This document shows positions 33,522 through 42,976 of a DNA stretch of 64,000 nt, piece by piece. Location: assembly GCF_010868145.1 (NCBI RefSeq), contig NZ_JAAGUY010000010.1, positions 86,212 through 150,211 on the forward strand, written 5' to 3'. Every line of letters begins with the position of its first letter. Positions within the stretch are counted from its first letter, which is position 1. This stretch comes from Nocardia cyriacigeorgica (lineage in GTDB: Bacteria > Actinomycetota > Actinomycetes > Mycobacteriales > Mycobacteriaceae). The translations under genes and the position numbers were made by a program. The notes beneath the pieces are model-generated. The model was not told where the DNA came from. It did not search any database and saw only the letters and a program-made list of their open reading frames with translations.

Positions 33522-35288
33522 CTACCCGGTCGCGTCGGAAATCGTGGTGGTGGAAGCGCGGAGGAAACGGCCGGTCCGGCAGGTGCCGAGTGTTCGAGCC
33601 GGTGCGCCCTCGCCGAAGACGACCACGCCGTTGACGAACACCGCCGAGACTGTGCCGTCGTCGCGGTTCACCATGCGCGACAGATTGTCGAACGGGGCGA
33701 CCGGGGATTCGTGGTAGGCGTCGAGTGAATCATCCAACCGAGCCGGATCGAGGACGACCACATCGGCCCGGTCGCCCACCCGCAGATGTCCGGCGTCCAG
33801 GCCGTACCAGTCCGCGAGCTCACCGGTGAGCCGGTGGACCGCGCGCTCCACGGACAGGAACGGGCGTCCCGCTTCCGCCGCGCGATGCACTCGGCGCAGG
33901 AAGCGCAGACCGTAGTTGTAGAACGCCATGTTGCGCAGGTGCGCACCGGCATCGGAGAAGCCCAGCTGCACACCGGGATCGGCGGCGAGCCGATCGAGTA
34001 CGTCCGGCCGATGATTGGAAATCGTTGTGCGCCAGCGCACTTTGCCTCCGTACTCGACGACGAGGTCCAAGAACGCATCAACGGGGTGCACGCCGCCGCG
34101 CTCCACGCCCACCTCGCCGAAGGACTTGCCGATCACCGTCGAATCGGGGCATTCGACGATCTGCGCGTCGAACAGGTCGCGATGCCATACCCGTGGGCCG
34201 TACTTCTTGTCGTAGTCCTTGCGGAAACGCCGCCGGTACTGCTCATCACGCAGCAGTTCCCGGCGTTTGTCCACCTGATCGGCCAGATGCAGCGCTTCCG
34301 CGCCGGACCCGAACTCCTCGAACACCACCAGGTCGATGCCGTCGGCGTAGACCTCGAACGGCACCGGAAGGTGTTGCCAGCGGAAGTTTCCACCCAGTGC
34401 GTTCAACACCCGTGCGATCAGCGGGAACACGTGTGCGACGCCGGGAATGGCCTTGATGTCGGCGGCGGAGAGCAAGCTGACCTTCAACGGCTTGCGGAAC
34501 AGGCCGAGGCTGGATGCCGCCATCGCGACGAGGCTCTGCGGCCGGGCTACGTCGGGTCCGCCCTGCAACGCCCGTCCGCGCTGCCGCAGGATCGCGTTGA
34601 GCCGGCGGCGTTCCCTGGTCGTCGCGTACGTGGAGGGCAGGGTGCGTGACCGACACACTTCGCCGTCGAGTTTGTCGAACATCAGCTGCTGGGACGACAT
34701 GCCGACGAACCCAGCGTCCAGCGCCTCGGTCAGCTTCGCTTCCATCGCGGCCAGTTCGGCGGCGTCGGGCCGGACGTCCTTGCTGGTAGCGCGCTGTAGC
34801 CCCAGCTCGGCGGCGCGGATATCGGAGTGTCCGATGAACGCGGCGATATTCGGGCCCAACGGCAGTTGTTCCAGCGCGGCCACGTATTCGTGCGCCGAGT
34901 TCCAGGTCTTGTGCTCGTCGACCGCCGTGACGACGTGTTTGCGCGGAATCGCTTCGACCCGGGCGAACAGGTCGCCCGCGTCGGAGGCGCCGACGTGCAC
35001 CGTCGATAGTGAACACGATCCGAGCAGCACCGTGGTGACACCGTGCCGGACCGATTCGGCCAACGCCGGATCCTGGAGCACTTCGATGTCGTAGTGAGTG
35101 TGGATATCGATGAGGCCGGGGATCACCCATTGTCCGCTGGCGTCCACGACATTCGGGCACTGGGGGTCGTCGATCGGGTCGGCCGAGACGTTCGCGATTC
35201 GACCGTCCCGGATACCGAGATGCCGGATCTCGGAGGGTGCGCCGGTCCCGTCGAACCAGCGGCCATTGGCAATGATCGTGTCGTACAT
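33522..35288 (-). CDS. Amidohydrolase of the N-acyl-D-amino-acid deacylase group
   Basis: 588 aa from the ATG at 35288, five bases after the stop of the acyl-CoA ligase gene. Amidohydrolase signatures: GLIDIHTHYD near residue 65 (metal ligands), TTVLLGSCSLS, and a late aspartate in LGFSDAGAHLRNMAFYNYG. The end carries ADVVVLDPARLDDSLDAYHE and VNGVVVFGEG, typical of D-aminoacylases and dihydropyrimidinase-like enzymes. It should cleave a C-N amide bond, substrate unknown. It is the last gene of the monooxygenase-esterase-ADH-ligase operon. Confidence 0.8.
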   Translation of the reverse strand: MYDTIIANGRWFDGTGAPSEIRHLGIRDGRIANVSADPIDDPQCPNVVDASGQWVIPGLIDIHTHYDIEVLQDPALAESVRHGVTTVLLGSCSLSTVHVGASDAGDLFARVEAIPRKHVVTAVDEHKTWNSAHEYVAALEQLPLGPNIAAFIGHSDIRAAELGLQRATSKDVRPDAAELAAMEAKLTEALDAGFVGMSSQQLMFDKLDGEVCRSRTLPSTYATTRERRRLNAILRQRGRALQGGPDVARPQSLVAMAASSLGLFRKPLKVSLLSAADIKAIPGVAHVFPLIARVLNALGGNFRWQHLPVPFEVYADGIDLVVFEEFGSGAEALHLADQVDKRRELLRDEQYRRRFRKDYDKKYGPRVWHRDLFDAQIVECPDSTVIGKSFGEVGVERGGVHPVDAFLDLVVEYGGKVRWRTTISNHRPDVLDRLAADPGVQLGFSDAGAHLRNMAFYNYGLRFLRRVHRAAEAGRPFLSVERAVHRLTGELADWYGLDAGHLRVGDRADVVVLDPARLDDSLDAYHESPVAPFDNLSRMVNRDDGTVSAVFVNGVVVFGEGAPARTLGTCRTGRFLRASTTTISDATG

Positions 35289-35293
35289 GGGAT

Positions 35294-36940
35294 TCACACC
35301 TCGAGACCTGTGCGCACGACCTTGCCGGTCGCATTGCGCGGGAGAGCGGTGGTGATGAGCCGCCAGCGGGCAGGCACCTTGTAATAGGCGAGCCGTTCCG
35401 TGGCGTACGCGTGCAACGCGTCTTCGGTGATCGCCGTGGTGTCGTCGACCACGACCACGGCGGCGACCTGCTGTCCGAGGTCGTCGTCGGGGACCCCGAC
35501 GACAGCGCATTCCCGCACCGCGGGGTGCTCGTCGAGGCACTGTTCGATTTCGGTGGGATAGACGTTTTCCCCGCCACGCAGGATGAGATCCGAGCGTCGC
35601 CCCGACAGCCGCAACCTGCCGTCTTCGAGCACACCGATGTCGCCGGTGCGCAGCCATCGGTCTGTGGTGATCGCCGCGGCGGTCGCCGCCTCGTCCTGCC
35701 AATACCCGAGCATGACGTACGGGCTGCGTACCCAGATCTCGCCTTCGACACCGTCGGGGACCGTTGTGCCCGCCTCGTCGTGGATCTCCAGTGCTACTCC
35801 GATGATCGGTCGCCCGACGCTGTCGGGGAAGGCGGCCAGCTCGGCCGGGGCGGCCAGCGTCGCGGCAGTGCTGCATTCGGTCATTCCATAGCTGGTCACC
35901 AGTGCGTTGCGGGCCACAGGCAGCTGGTCGCGCAGCTTCTGCTGCAGCGCCGCCGACGACGGCGCCGAGTTGAGCGAGAATGCGGTCAGCGAGGACAAGT
36001 CGTAACCGGACAGTTCGAGCTCCAGCATCCGCGTCGCCATGGTCGGCATGGCGCCCCAGTTGGTGATGTGTTCCCGCTCGATCAGACGCAATACCCGGTC
36101 GGCGTCGAATGAGCCCTGGTGGATCACCGCCGCATCACCGGTTACCAGCCGGGGGATTACCAGGTTGTGCAGGCTGGCGATATGGAACAGCGGCGAGGTG
36201 ACCAGAAACCGCCTACCGGTAGGTGGTTGTGCCGCCCCGGTGAGCGCCGCGGTCAGCGCGTCGCTGAAGAGGTGATAGTCGATGACCGCCAACACATTTC
36301 GATGGGAATGTACCGCGCCCTTTGGCCGTCCACTGGTGCCGCTGGTGTACAGGATCACCGCGGGGTCGTCTTCATCGAGCTCGGTGTCCGGCAGGGTGTC
36401 GGTCCGGTATTCGGCGACGAGCGCGGGGACGTCCTCCTCCATGGTGAGCACCGGGATACCGATATCGAGTTCGGCAACGAGCGCAGCGCGCTTGGCGTCC
36501 ACGATGAGCACAGCCGGGGTGGTGTGCCCGATGCCGTAGGCGATTTCCCGCGGCGCCCACCACGCGTTGTAGCCCGCGACGATCGCGCCGAGTGCCTGCG
36601 CGGCCCAGAACGTGACCACCCATTCTGGTGTATTCGCCGCGAGAATGCCTATGCGGTTGCCCTTTTCGACGCCGTATTTGTCGCGGAGGGCAGTGGCAAG
36701 GGCGGCAACGGCGGCGGCGTGCTCGGTGAAGGACAGCCGGCGGTCCGCGGTGACCAGGTAGTCCCGATCGCCATGTGCGGCGGCGGTGAGTACGTCGCGT
36801 AAGGAGGTCTTGCGGTGACGCATCACCGGCATCGGTGCGCCGAGGACGTCTTCGACAACCATCTCGAATCGGCCGCCGGGGCCGGTGAGCGTGTTCGCCG
36901 CCTGGGCCACCAACGTGTGCAGGTCGATCGGCTTTGTCAT
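35294..36940 (-). CDS. Acyl-CoA synthetase (class I adenylate-forming)
   Basis: 548 aa. ANL-family motifs: the AMP-binding P-loop [17 protein letters not shown]5 region [34 protein letters not shown], hinge [20 protein letters not shown], and catalytic lysine near the end in [12 protein letters not shown]. It activates a carboxylic acid as acyl-AMP then acyl-CoA, similar to FadD13-type ligases. In this operon it would activate the acid released by the upstream monooxygenase and esterase. Short spacing to the next gene (5 bp) and previous gene (34 bp) supports one transcript. Confidence 0.9.
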   Translation of the reverse strand: MTKPIDLHTLVAQAANTLTGPGGRFEMVVEDVLGAPMPVMRHRKTSLRDVLTAAAHGDRDYLVTADRRLSFTEHAAAVAALATALRDKYGVEKGNRIGILAANTPEWVVTFWAAQALGAIVAGYNAWWAPREIAYGIGHTTPAVLIVDAKRAALVAELDIGIPVLTMEEDVPALVAEYRTDTLPDTELDEDDPAVILYTSGTSGRPKGAVHSHRNVLAVIDYHLFSDALTAALTGAAQPPTGRRFLVTSPLFHIASLHNLVIPRLVTGDAAVIHQGSFDADRVLRLIEREHITNWGAMPTMATRMLELELSGYDLSSLTAFSLNSAPSSAALQQKLRDQLPVARNALVTSYGMTECSTAATLAAPAELAAFPDSVGRPIIGVALEIHDEAGTTVPDGVEGEIWVRSPYVMLGYWQDEAATAAAITTDRWLRTGDIGVLEDGRLRLSGRRSDLILRGGENVYPTEIEQCLDEHPAVRECAVVGVPDDDLGQQVAAVVVVDDTTAITEDALHAYATERLAYYKVPARWRLITTALPRNATGKVVRTGLEV

Positions 36941-36974
36941 ATCGGTAGTACTTCCTCGTTATGGAGTGTGTTGG

Positions 36975-38024
36975 TCACGGGTCGGGAACCAGGACCGCTC
37001 GGCCGGTGATCAGGCCACGTTCGAGTCGGTCGAGGGCAGCCGGGCCCTCGGCCAGTGGGAAACGCTCCACCTCGACGCGCAGCGTGCCCGCCGCGGCCAA
37101 TGCCACGCCGTCGATCAGGTCGGATTTGGTGCCGCCGTAGGATTTTCGGACCGAGGCGCCCCACGGCCAGCCCGGACCGCCCGCGGGCGCCGCCGTGATC
37201 TCGGGTGCGCCGCCGCCGAGGCCGATCATCCGGTAGGCCCCGTTGGGCGCCACCGACTCCACCGAAATTCGCGCGGTTGAGTCGATACCGACGAAGTCGA
37301 ATACCGCGTCGGCGCCGCGGCCCCGGGTGCGGGCCAGGATGTCGGCGGCGGTGCTGTCACCCGCGAGGAGCCCGTCCGAAGCACCGCACCGCGCGGCGAG
37401 ATCGAGTTTGCCTGCGCTGACGTCCACAGCCAGCACCCGGGTCGCCGTGGTGGCGGCGAGCATCTGCACCGCGACGTGCCCGAGCCCGCCGATCCCGATG
37501 ACCACCGCCACCGAACCGGGCCCGAGGTGCTCGCGCGTGCCGCGGATGGCGTGCCAGCTCGACAGTGCGGCGTCGGCCAGTGGGGCGGCCTGGGTGAAAT
37601 CGAGATCGCCGATCGGCACGAACGAACTCGCGGGCACCCGGATGTAATCGGCCATCCCGCCGTCCGGCCCCAGACCGGGGCAGGGCGGCATGGCGGTGCG
37701 GCCCGCGGCTTCGCAGACGTTCTCGTTGCCGCTGACGCACTCCCGGCACACACCGCACGACCAGCACAAATACACCACGCCGCGCTCCCCGGTGCTGCGG
37801 CCGACGACGGCATCGCCGACCGCCTCGATGGTGCCGGCGACTTCATGGCCGAGGGTCAGCGGCTGCTCGCGCACGCGGACCGGGAGGTGCAGCACGTGCA
37901 GATCCGAATGACAGATTCCCGCCGCGCCCACCCGCAGTAGTAGATCGCTCGGGCCGATATCAGGGATGGGCACTTCGCATAGTTCCAGCACACCTGGTGC
38001 GGTGAGCTGTAGCGCCCGCATCAT
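36975..38024 (-). CDS. Zinc-dependent alcohol dehydrogenase
   Basis: 349 aa from the ATG at 38024, which overlaps the esterase stop as ATGA; the open frame upstream of it is antisense noise inside the esterase. Catalytic zinc ligands Cys38 (GICHSD) and His60-Glu61 (GHEVAG), structural zinc ligands Cys90, 93, 96 and 104, and a nucleotide-binding motif IGIGGLGHVAVQML are present. It oxidises an alcohol to aldehyde or ketone with NAD(P)+. In the operon it would act on the alcohol released by ester hydrolysis. Comparable to AdhD of the mycobacterial mymA operon. Confidence 0.9.
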   Translation of the reverse strand: MMRALQLTAPGVLELCEVPIPDIGPSDLLLRVGAAGICHSDLHVLHLPVRVREQPLTLGHEVAGTIEAVGDAVVGRSTGERGVVYLCWSCGVCRECVSGNENVCEAAGRTAMPPCPGLGPDGGMADYIRVPASSFVPIGDLDFTQAAPLADAALSSWHAIRGTREHLGPGSVAVVIGIGGLGHVAVQMLAATTATRVLAVDVSAGKLDLAARCGASDGLLAGDSTAADILARTRGRGADAVFDFVGIDSTARISVESVAPNGAYRMIGLGGGAPEITAAPAGGPGWPWGASVRKSYGGTKSDLIDGVALAAAGTLRVEVERFPLAEGPAALDRLERGLITGRAVLVPDP

Positions 38025-39178
38025 CCGCGCACCGCCTCGAATGTCGCGCGCAGGTAGGCGTCGGCGCGATCCGAGCCGATCAGGCCAGGGGCCATCCGGT
38101 TCATGGTGTAGGCGAAGGTGGTGCGGTGGTCGAGGTCGTTGACCACCATCGCGCCGCCGAACCCGGCCCACCAGCACACCCGGCCCTCGGGGACCTCCGG
38201 CGCCGTCTGCGGTTGCGGCAAGCCGTAGCCGATGCCGAAGCGCAGTGGTAGCAGCAGCGCGAGATCCACGCCATCGGACTGTTTCCGGAAGATCAGCTCG
38301 ATCGTCCGGTCCGATAACAGCCTGCGACCGCCCAGCTCGCCGCCGCAGGACACCAGCGACTGCACCCGGGCCACCGAACGGGCATTGCCGTGGCCGTTCA
38401 CGGCGCCGATCTCCGACTGCCGCCAGCCCGGGCTCGCGGTCTCCGCTATGTCGAGCAGCGGGCTGGTGAGCGTCTTGACCAGGATGCTGTCCGGATCCAG
38501 CGTGGCCATGTCGAATTCCGGCATGGCGGGCGGGATCAGGGTGGCGATCCGCCCGTGGTGCTCGGGCGCGGTGCCGATATGGAAGTCCGCGCCCAGCGGC
38601 CCGGCGAGCTCTTCGGCGAAGAACTCGCCCAGCGTGCGCCCGGTGACGCGGTGGATCACCGTGCCGATCAGGTGGCCGTAGTCGAGTGCGTGGTATCCCG
38701 ACGCCGTGCCAGGTTCCCACCACGGGGCTTGGCCGGCCAACCGGGCCGCGGACGCCGCGGTGTCGTAGATGTCGGGCAGTTCGATCGGCGGCTGCCATCC
38801 CGAGACGCCGGAGGTGTGGGCGAGCAGGTGCCGGATTTCGATGCCGCCCTTGCCGTTCGCCGCGAACTCCGGCCAGTACCTGGCAACCTTTGCGTCCACA
38901 TCCAGCTCGCCGCGGTCTACGAGCAGCAAGGCGCACAGCGCGGTCATCGTCTTGGTGATGGAGAAGACGTTGACCAGGGTGTCCTCGGTCCATGGCACGC
39001 TGCGTCGCGGGTCACGATGGCCGCCCCAGAGATCGACGACCGTTTCACCGTCGACCGTGATGCATATCGAGGCACCCAGCTCGTCGCCGGAGGCGAGCCG
39101 CGCCTCCAGCTCTGTGCGGACCTGCGCGAATTGCTCGGCGCAGAAGCCCGACGTGGCGGTTCCTGTCGTACTGGTCAT
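38021..39178 (-). CDS. Serine esterase of the beta-lactamase family (EstB-like)
   Basis: 385 aa from the ATG at 39178, eight bases after the monooxygenase stop. Catalytic SxxK is SITK (Ser73, Lys76), followed by LLAHTSGVSGW and a Tyr-containing YHALDYGHLI segment. The C-terminal GFGG replaces the KTG box (CWWAGFGGAMVVND), as in EstB-type esterases. No signal peptide, so cytoplasmic. It should hydrolyse an ester, plausibly one made by the upstream Baeyer-Villiger-type monooxygenase, giving an alcohol and an acid. Confidence 0.88.
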   Translation of the reverse strand: MTSTTGTATSGFCAEQFAQVRTELEARLASGDELGASICITVDGETVVDLWGGHRDPRRSVPWTEDTLVNVFSITKTMTALCALLLVDRGELDVDAKVARYWPEFAANGKGGIEIRHLLAHTSGVSGWQPPIELPDIYDTAASAARLAGQAPWWEPGTASGYHALDYGHLIGTVIHRVTGRTLGEFFAEELAGPLGADFHIGTAPEHHGRIATLIPPAMPEFDMATLDPDSILVKTLTSPLLDIAETASPGWRQSEIGAVNGHGNARSVARVQSLVSCGGELGGRRLLSDRTIELIFRKQSDGVDLALLLPLRFGIGYGLPQPQTAPEVPEGRVCWWAGFGGAMVVNDLDHRTTFAYTMNRMAPGLIGSDRADAYLRATFEAVRG

Positions 39179-39185
39179 CGCCGTC

Positions 39186-40553
39186 TCACACGTGCTCGAG
39201 CGTACGAGCCGGGACAGGAAGCGAATTACCCTCGGCTGCCGCGCGTTTCGCGCCGCGCTCGAGTTCGCGCCGCATATCCCGCACATACGGTACGAACTCG
39301 GTCTGGATGGTGTGCCGGGGCGAGTCGTAGTAGCGGCCGGTTCGGGTGGATTCCGCGGATCGAATGGTCGCCTGCATCTCCTGCGCCGAGGGCAGGTGAT
39401 AGCGGCCGGTCAGATAGGCGGCGACCAGCTTGGACTGCTGTTCGGCGAAATTCACCAGGGTGGGCAGCGACTGCGCAAGGCCGAGGAAGAACAGGTTGTC
39501 GATTCCTGGCTTGATCATCTGCTTGAACAGCGGGAAGTGGTTATCGGCGTCGGGCAGCAGGTCTGGATCGGAAAAGAACGGAAACGAGATGCGGTACCCG
39601 GTGGCGCAGACGATCACGTCCACCTCATCGGTGCTGCCGTCGGCGAAGCGCACCCGCGGCCCCTCCAATGCGGTGATCGCGGGCTTGAATGTGATGTCGC
39701 CGCAACCGGCGCGGTGCAGGAACTCCTCGCTGGCCGAAGGATGGGCCTCGAATGGCAGGTGGTCCGGCCTCGGCAGGCCGTAGTCCTCCATATTGCCGCG
39801 GGTTTTGCGAACGAAGCGCTGCCGGAGTTTGAGCCCAAGCTTCGGTGGCATCCACCGCGGAATCTCGCGTTTGTCGCCGACCTTGCCGTTGACGTACTTC
39901 GGTAGGACCCAGACTCCGCGCCGCGCGGAGACGTGCAGCTTCGCGGCGAGGTACCGCTGGGACAGTTCGGAGGCGATGTCCAGACCCGAATTGCCCATGC
40001 CGACAACGACAACGCGCTTGCCGCGCATATCGATCGGGTCGAACGGGTCGTTGTAGGCGTGGCTGTGCATCAGTGTGCCGTCGAATTCACCGGGATAGTC
40101 CGGGAGGCGGGGATCCCAGTGGTGCCCGTTGCAGACGATGAGCGCGTCGTAGTTCTTGGCGTAGCCCTGGCTGGTGGTGATCAGCCAGCGTCCGTCCGCG
40201 GTGCGCTCGGCCGCGGTCACCTCCGTATCGAACACGATCCGGTCGCGGATGCCGAAATGGTCGACATAGTCGCGGAAGTACTGGAACAGCTGTGAATGGT
40301 GTGGAAAGTCCGGCCATTCCTCGGGCACGGGATAGTCCTCGAAGGCCAAGCGGAACTTGGACGTATCGATGTGCAGGCTCTGATAGCAGGCCGACATGCC
40401 GTTGGGGTTCTTGAAGTACCAGTTGCCACCGACGTCGTCGGACGCCTCGTAGCAGTCGAAGGGGATGCCGTGATCTTTCAGGCGTTTGGCTGCGGTGATC
40501 CCGGAGGGGCCGGCGCCGATCACGCAGACGCGGGGGAGTGCTGTTGACGTCAT
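39186..40553 (-). CDS. Flavin-containing monooxygenase (FMO/Baeyer-Villiger type)
   Basis: 455 aa. The FAD motif GAGPSG starts at residue 13, the FMO fingerprint FxGxxxHSxxY is FDGTLMHSHAY (157-167), and the NADPH motif VGMGNSGLD is near residue 190. The family inserts oxygen into ketones (ester formation) or at N/S atoms. It is the first gene of the operon and resembles MymA (Rv3083) in position: monooxygenase, hydrolase, dehydrogenase, acyl-CoA ligase. It is divergent from the TetR gene at 40766. Confidence 0.9.
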   Translation of the reverse strand: MTSTALPRVCVIGAGPSGITAAKRLKDHGIPFDCYEASDDVGGNWYFKNPNGMSACYQSLHIDTSKFRLAFEDYPVPEEWPDFPHHSQLFQYFRDYVDHFGIRDRIVFDTEVTAAERTADGRWLITTSQGYAKNYDALIVCNGHHWDPRLPDYPGEFDGTLMHSHAYNDPFDPIDMRGKRVVVVGMGNSGLDIASELSQRYLAAKLHVSARRGVWVLPKYVNGKVGDKREIPRWMPPKLGLKLRQRFVRKTRGNMEDYGLPRPDHLPFEAHPSASEEFLHRAGCGDITFKPAITALEGPRVRFADGSTDEVDVIVCATGYRISFPFFSDPDLLPDADNHFPLFKQMIKPGIDNLFFLGLAQSLPTLVNFAEQQSKLVAAYLTGRYHLPSAQEMQATIRSAESTRTGRYYDSPRHTIQTEFVPYVRDMRRELERGAKRAAAEGNSLPVPARTLEHV

Positions 40554-40664
40554 TCACTGTCCTTGTGCTGGGAGGGCCGTCGTCGCTGACGGCCGAACCG
40601 TCCGATGCGTTGTGCGCGCCGGAGTGACGTAGGCAACACATTAACATTCGATGGACAGTGCGTC

Positions 40665-40691
40665 TAGTGAGTGGCGCTATGTTTAGTGAGT
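40665..40691. promoter_or_regulatory. Direct repeat TAGTGAGT in the monooxygenase/TetR divergent region
   Basis: TAGTGAGT occurs at 40665-40672 and 40684-40691, 19 bp apart, roughly midway between the starts at 40553 and 40766. It may be a regulator site. Symmetry is poor for a TetR operator, so this is tentative. Confidence 0.3.
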
Positions 40692-40765
40692 CCGCTGCCG
40701 CGTAGACTTGCTCCGCGGAAGACGCACGTCAGAGCGTTGTCGAGGGAATCGAGGATCTGTTCACC

Positions 40766-41377
40766 ATGCGCGCGAACACGAACCTGCGGGATGAGCAGAA
40801 GCAGCAGACCAGGGCCAGGCTGATCGACGCCGCCAAGGAGCTGTTCGCCGCCCGTGGGTACGCGGCCGTGCGGGTGGACGACATTGCCGCCGCGGTCGGC
40901 TGCAGCCGCGCCACTTTCTACCTGCATTTCGCGGGCAAACTCGAGATTCTGCGGGTGATCGGCGAGCAGGGCACCGCGCCAACGGCGCTGCACTTCTACG
41001 AGGATCTCGACCGGGTGCTCGAGACGGGGTCGCGCGCCGAGTTCGCCCGCTGGGTCGGCAGCGCGATCGAGTGGTTTAACGAGTACAAAGATCTGCTTCC
41101 CGCCTGGGACGAGGCGACCGCGCTGGAACCCGAGTTTCGCGAGATCGCTCGCAACGGTATTTCGGCACTCCCCGATTCGATGACCGCCTACCTCGCCGGA
41201 TGGCCGGCCGATCGGCGCGATGAGGCGCGGCTGCGGGTGGAACTGCTGGTCGCGCAGCTGGAACGGTTCTTTACCCGTTGGGCGATGTTGGGCACTATCG
41301 ACGTCTCGGTGGATCGGGCCATCGAGGTGCTCACCGACATCTGGTTCCCCGCGCTGCGCCCGCCGCTGGAGGGCTGA
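40766..41377 (+). CDS. TetR family regulator of the monooxygenase operon
   Basis: 203 aa. The HTH is at the N-terminus (ARLIDAAKELFAARGYAAVR, DDIAAAVGCSRATFYLHFAG). The helical ligand domain contains AEFARWVGSAIEWFNEYKDL and ends LTDIWFPALRPPLEG. It is divergent from the five-gene monooxygenase-to-amidohydrolase operon across 212 bp, so it most likely represses it until a substrate or acyl-CoA binds. It could also read through toward 41537. Confidence 0.88.
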   Translation: MRANTNLRDEQKQQTRARLIDAAKELFAARGYAAVRVDDIAAAVGCSRATFYLHFAGKLEILRVIGEQGTAPTALHFYEDLDRVLETGSRAEFARWVGSAIEWFNEYKDLLPAWDEATALEPEFREIARNGISALPDSMTAYLAGWPADRRDEARLRVELLVAQLERFFTRWAMLGTIDVSVDRAIEVLTDIWFPALRPPLEG

Positions 41378-41412
41378 CCGGCCCGGTCGTGCGGAGGTAA
41401 CTCTCCCCATTG

Positions 41413-41478
41413 GTCAAGTATTCGGTCCCGAAGTGTCAAATTGCCGGGGCGTCTCCGCGCTACTGTGACTGCTGTCAC
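41413..41478 (+). promoter_or_regulatory. AraC-type promoter module, copy 1
   Basis: GTCAA (41413) and GTCAA (41435) form a direct repeat with 22-bp period, followed by CGCTACTGTGACTGC and the inverted repeat GTGAC-N4-GTCAC at 41465-41478. The distance from the first GTCAA to GTGAC is 52 bp. All three elements recur at identical spacing at 42977-43042. Direct repeats two helical turns apart are typical AraC-family sites. TACTGT at 41461 is a possible -10. It would drive the gene at 41537. Confidence 0.7.
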
Positions 41479-41536
41479 TTGCTGTCTGAGCAAGTTCTGC
41501 TGCATCGCAAGAGTTCCGGACAATTGGGGAGAAATC

Positions 41537-41926
41537 ATGAACACAGAGAAGGCCGAGTACCCGGTTGTCGAGCGCATGAAGGCAGGCGGCGGCTGGAATG
41601 AACTCTGGGACGGCCTGTACGAGATGGATCCCGAGTGGACCGAGCTGTACATGAAGATGGCGATGCAGCCGTTCCAGAGCGGTGTCATCCCGCCGAAGGT
41701 GGTGCAGCTGTTGTGCATTGCCGTTGATGCGTCGGCGACCCATATGTACGCGCCCGGAACCAGGCGTCATATCCAGGCCGCGTTGGATATGGGAGTGACC
41801 CCCGAAGAGATCCTCGAGGTGCTCAAACTGGCCACGATTGTCGGCATCCACTCCTGCAACCTCGGTGTTCCCATCTTGGTGGAGGAGATGGCGTCGCGGC
41901 GCAGGGCTACCGCGTCGGATAAATGA
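41537..41926 (+). CDS. Carboxymuconolactone decarboxylase-family protein
   Basis: 129 aa from the ATG at 41537 with GGGGAGA upstream. The CMD/AhpD fold is seen in VVQLLCIAVDASATHMYAPG then TRRHIQAALDMGVTPEEILE. The redox Cys-x-x-Cys of AhpD-type members is absent, so it is closer to the lactone decarboxylase type of unknown activity. A copy of the AraC-type promoter module lies 60-125 bp upstream, the same as that before the ABC importer. It therefore belongs to the same regulon, and the regulator gene is next to it on the other strand. Confidence 0.8.
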   Translation: MNTEKAEYPVVERMKAGGGWNELWDGLYEMDPEWTELYMKMAMQPFQSGVIPPKVVQLLCIAVDASATHMYAPGTRRHIQAALDMGVTPEEILEVLKLATIVGIHSCNLGVPILVEEMASRRRATASDK

Positions 41927-41947
41927 TTCGCATCGGCTCGATTTCGC

Positions 41948-42955
41948 TCAGCGAGGGTCGTCGGACGTGGTCCTCTTCCCCCAGGCTCGGGGGCTTACCC
42001 CGAATCGCTGCCGGAACCACCTCGAGAACGCGCTCAGTTCGGAAAACCCCAACTCTGCCGCGATCTCGGTGAGGGAGCGGGTTCCCTGATCAATCGCACG
42101 GCGGGCGTGCTCTGTACGGACGGCGTCGAGGATCGAGGAATACGACTCGCCCGCGTTGGCCAGGTGGCGGTGCAGCGTGCGGCGGTCGGTCCCCAGGCTG
42201 TGTGCGATCCGGGTGGCCGAGCAGTTCTCGGTCGGCAAGAGTGTGGCGATCAAGTCGCGGACCTGGAGCGGCAGCGTTGTGCCGGTGGCGGGGGCCAGTA
42301 GCCCGAGGTATTCCTGGGTAAACGGGCGCAGCAGCGGGTTGGACAGCGGATTCGGTGTCTCGAGGTCGCTCGACGCGGTGATGATTCCGTCGATCCCCTG
42401 TCCGAAGGTCACGGTCTGGCCGAGCATCCGGTGGTGCGTATCAATATCTGGAGGGGCCTCGTGTGCGAGGCAGATGGCCACTGGTTGCCAGTCTGTGGGA
42501 AGTAGATCCGCCAGAATTCGAAAGACGGAAGCTACTACCAACTCGATGGATTGCCGGCCCAGTGTTATTCCGGGCGCGGACTGTGCGTACAGGGTGGTCA
42601 GTCCACCGGACTCGGTCAAGCTCAGATCGATGGCCTGATTGTGCAGGCTTATGTGGCGCAGCACGATCCCGAGCGCACTGCGGACATCGGGCTCTTCTCG
42701 TGCGATGAGTCCCACCGGACCGAGGTTGGACAGGCCTCGGCTGACCGACATCCGCACACCGAAATCCGGGCAACACGATTGCGCCGCGGAAATCTCGAGC
42801 AGGTGGTCCACCGACTGCGCCGGGATCCACGTCGTCGTGGTGGTGAGGGCGCCGAGGTCGATCCCCGCGACGCGCATGAGCGAATGGGGGTTCAGGCCTA
42901 CCGATTCCGCGACCTCGACGTAGTCGTTGAGCACGGCGCTCCTGCTCATCAGCAT
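41948..42955 (-). CDS. AraC family regulator 1 of the catabolic cluster
   Basis: 335 aa from the ATG at 42955 (or 42949). An upstream in-frame start at 43042 would place promoter sequence inside the protein, and alignment with the paralogue at 46073-47131 supports the shorter form. The N-terminal domain is the arabinose-binding-type PF12625 (DYVEVAESVGLNPHSLMRVA, LSNLGPVGLIAREEPDVRSA). The C-terminal AraC HTH reads ATRIAHSLGTDRRTLHRHLA and LTEIAAELGFSELSAFSRWF then RQRFGVSP. It lies between two genes or operons carrying the same promoter module and is its likely binder. Confidence 0.88.
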   Translation of the reverse strand: MLMSRSAVLNDYVEVAESVGLNPHSLMRVAGIDLGALTTTTTWIPAQSVDHLLEISAAQSCCPDFGVRMSVSRGLSNLGPVGLIAREEPDVRSALGIVLRHISLHNQAIDLSLTESGGLTTLYAQSAPGITLGRQSIELVVASVFRILADLLPTDWQPVAICLAHEAPPDIDTHHRMLGQTVTFGQGIDGIITASSDLETPNPLSNPLLRPFTQEYLGLLAPATGTTLPLQVRDLIATLLPTENCSATRIAHSLGTDRRTLHRHLANAGESYSSILDAVRTEHARRAIDQGTRSLTEIAAELGFSELSAFSRWFRQRFGVSPRAWGKRTTSDDPR

Positions 42956-42976
42956 CAGCCGACCGTATCTCGTTTC

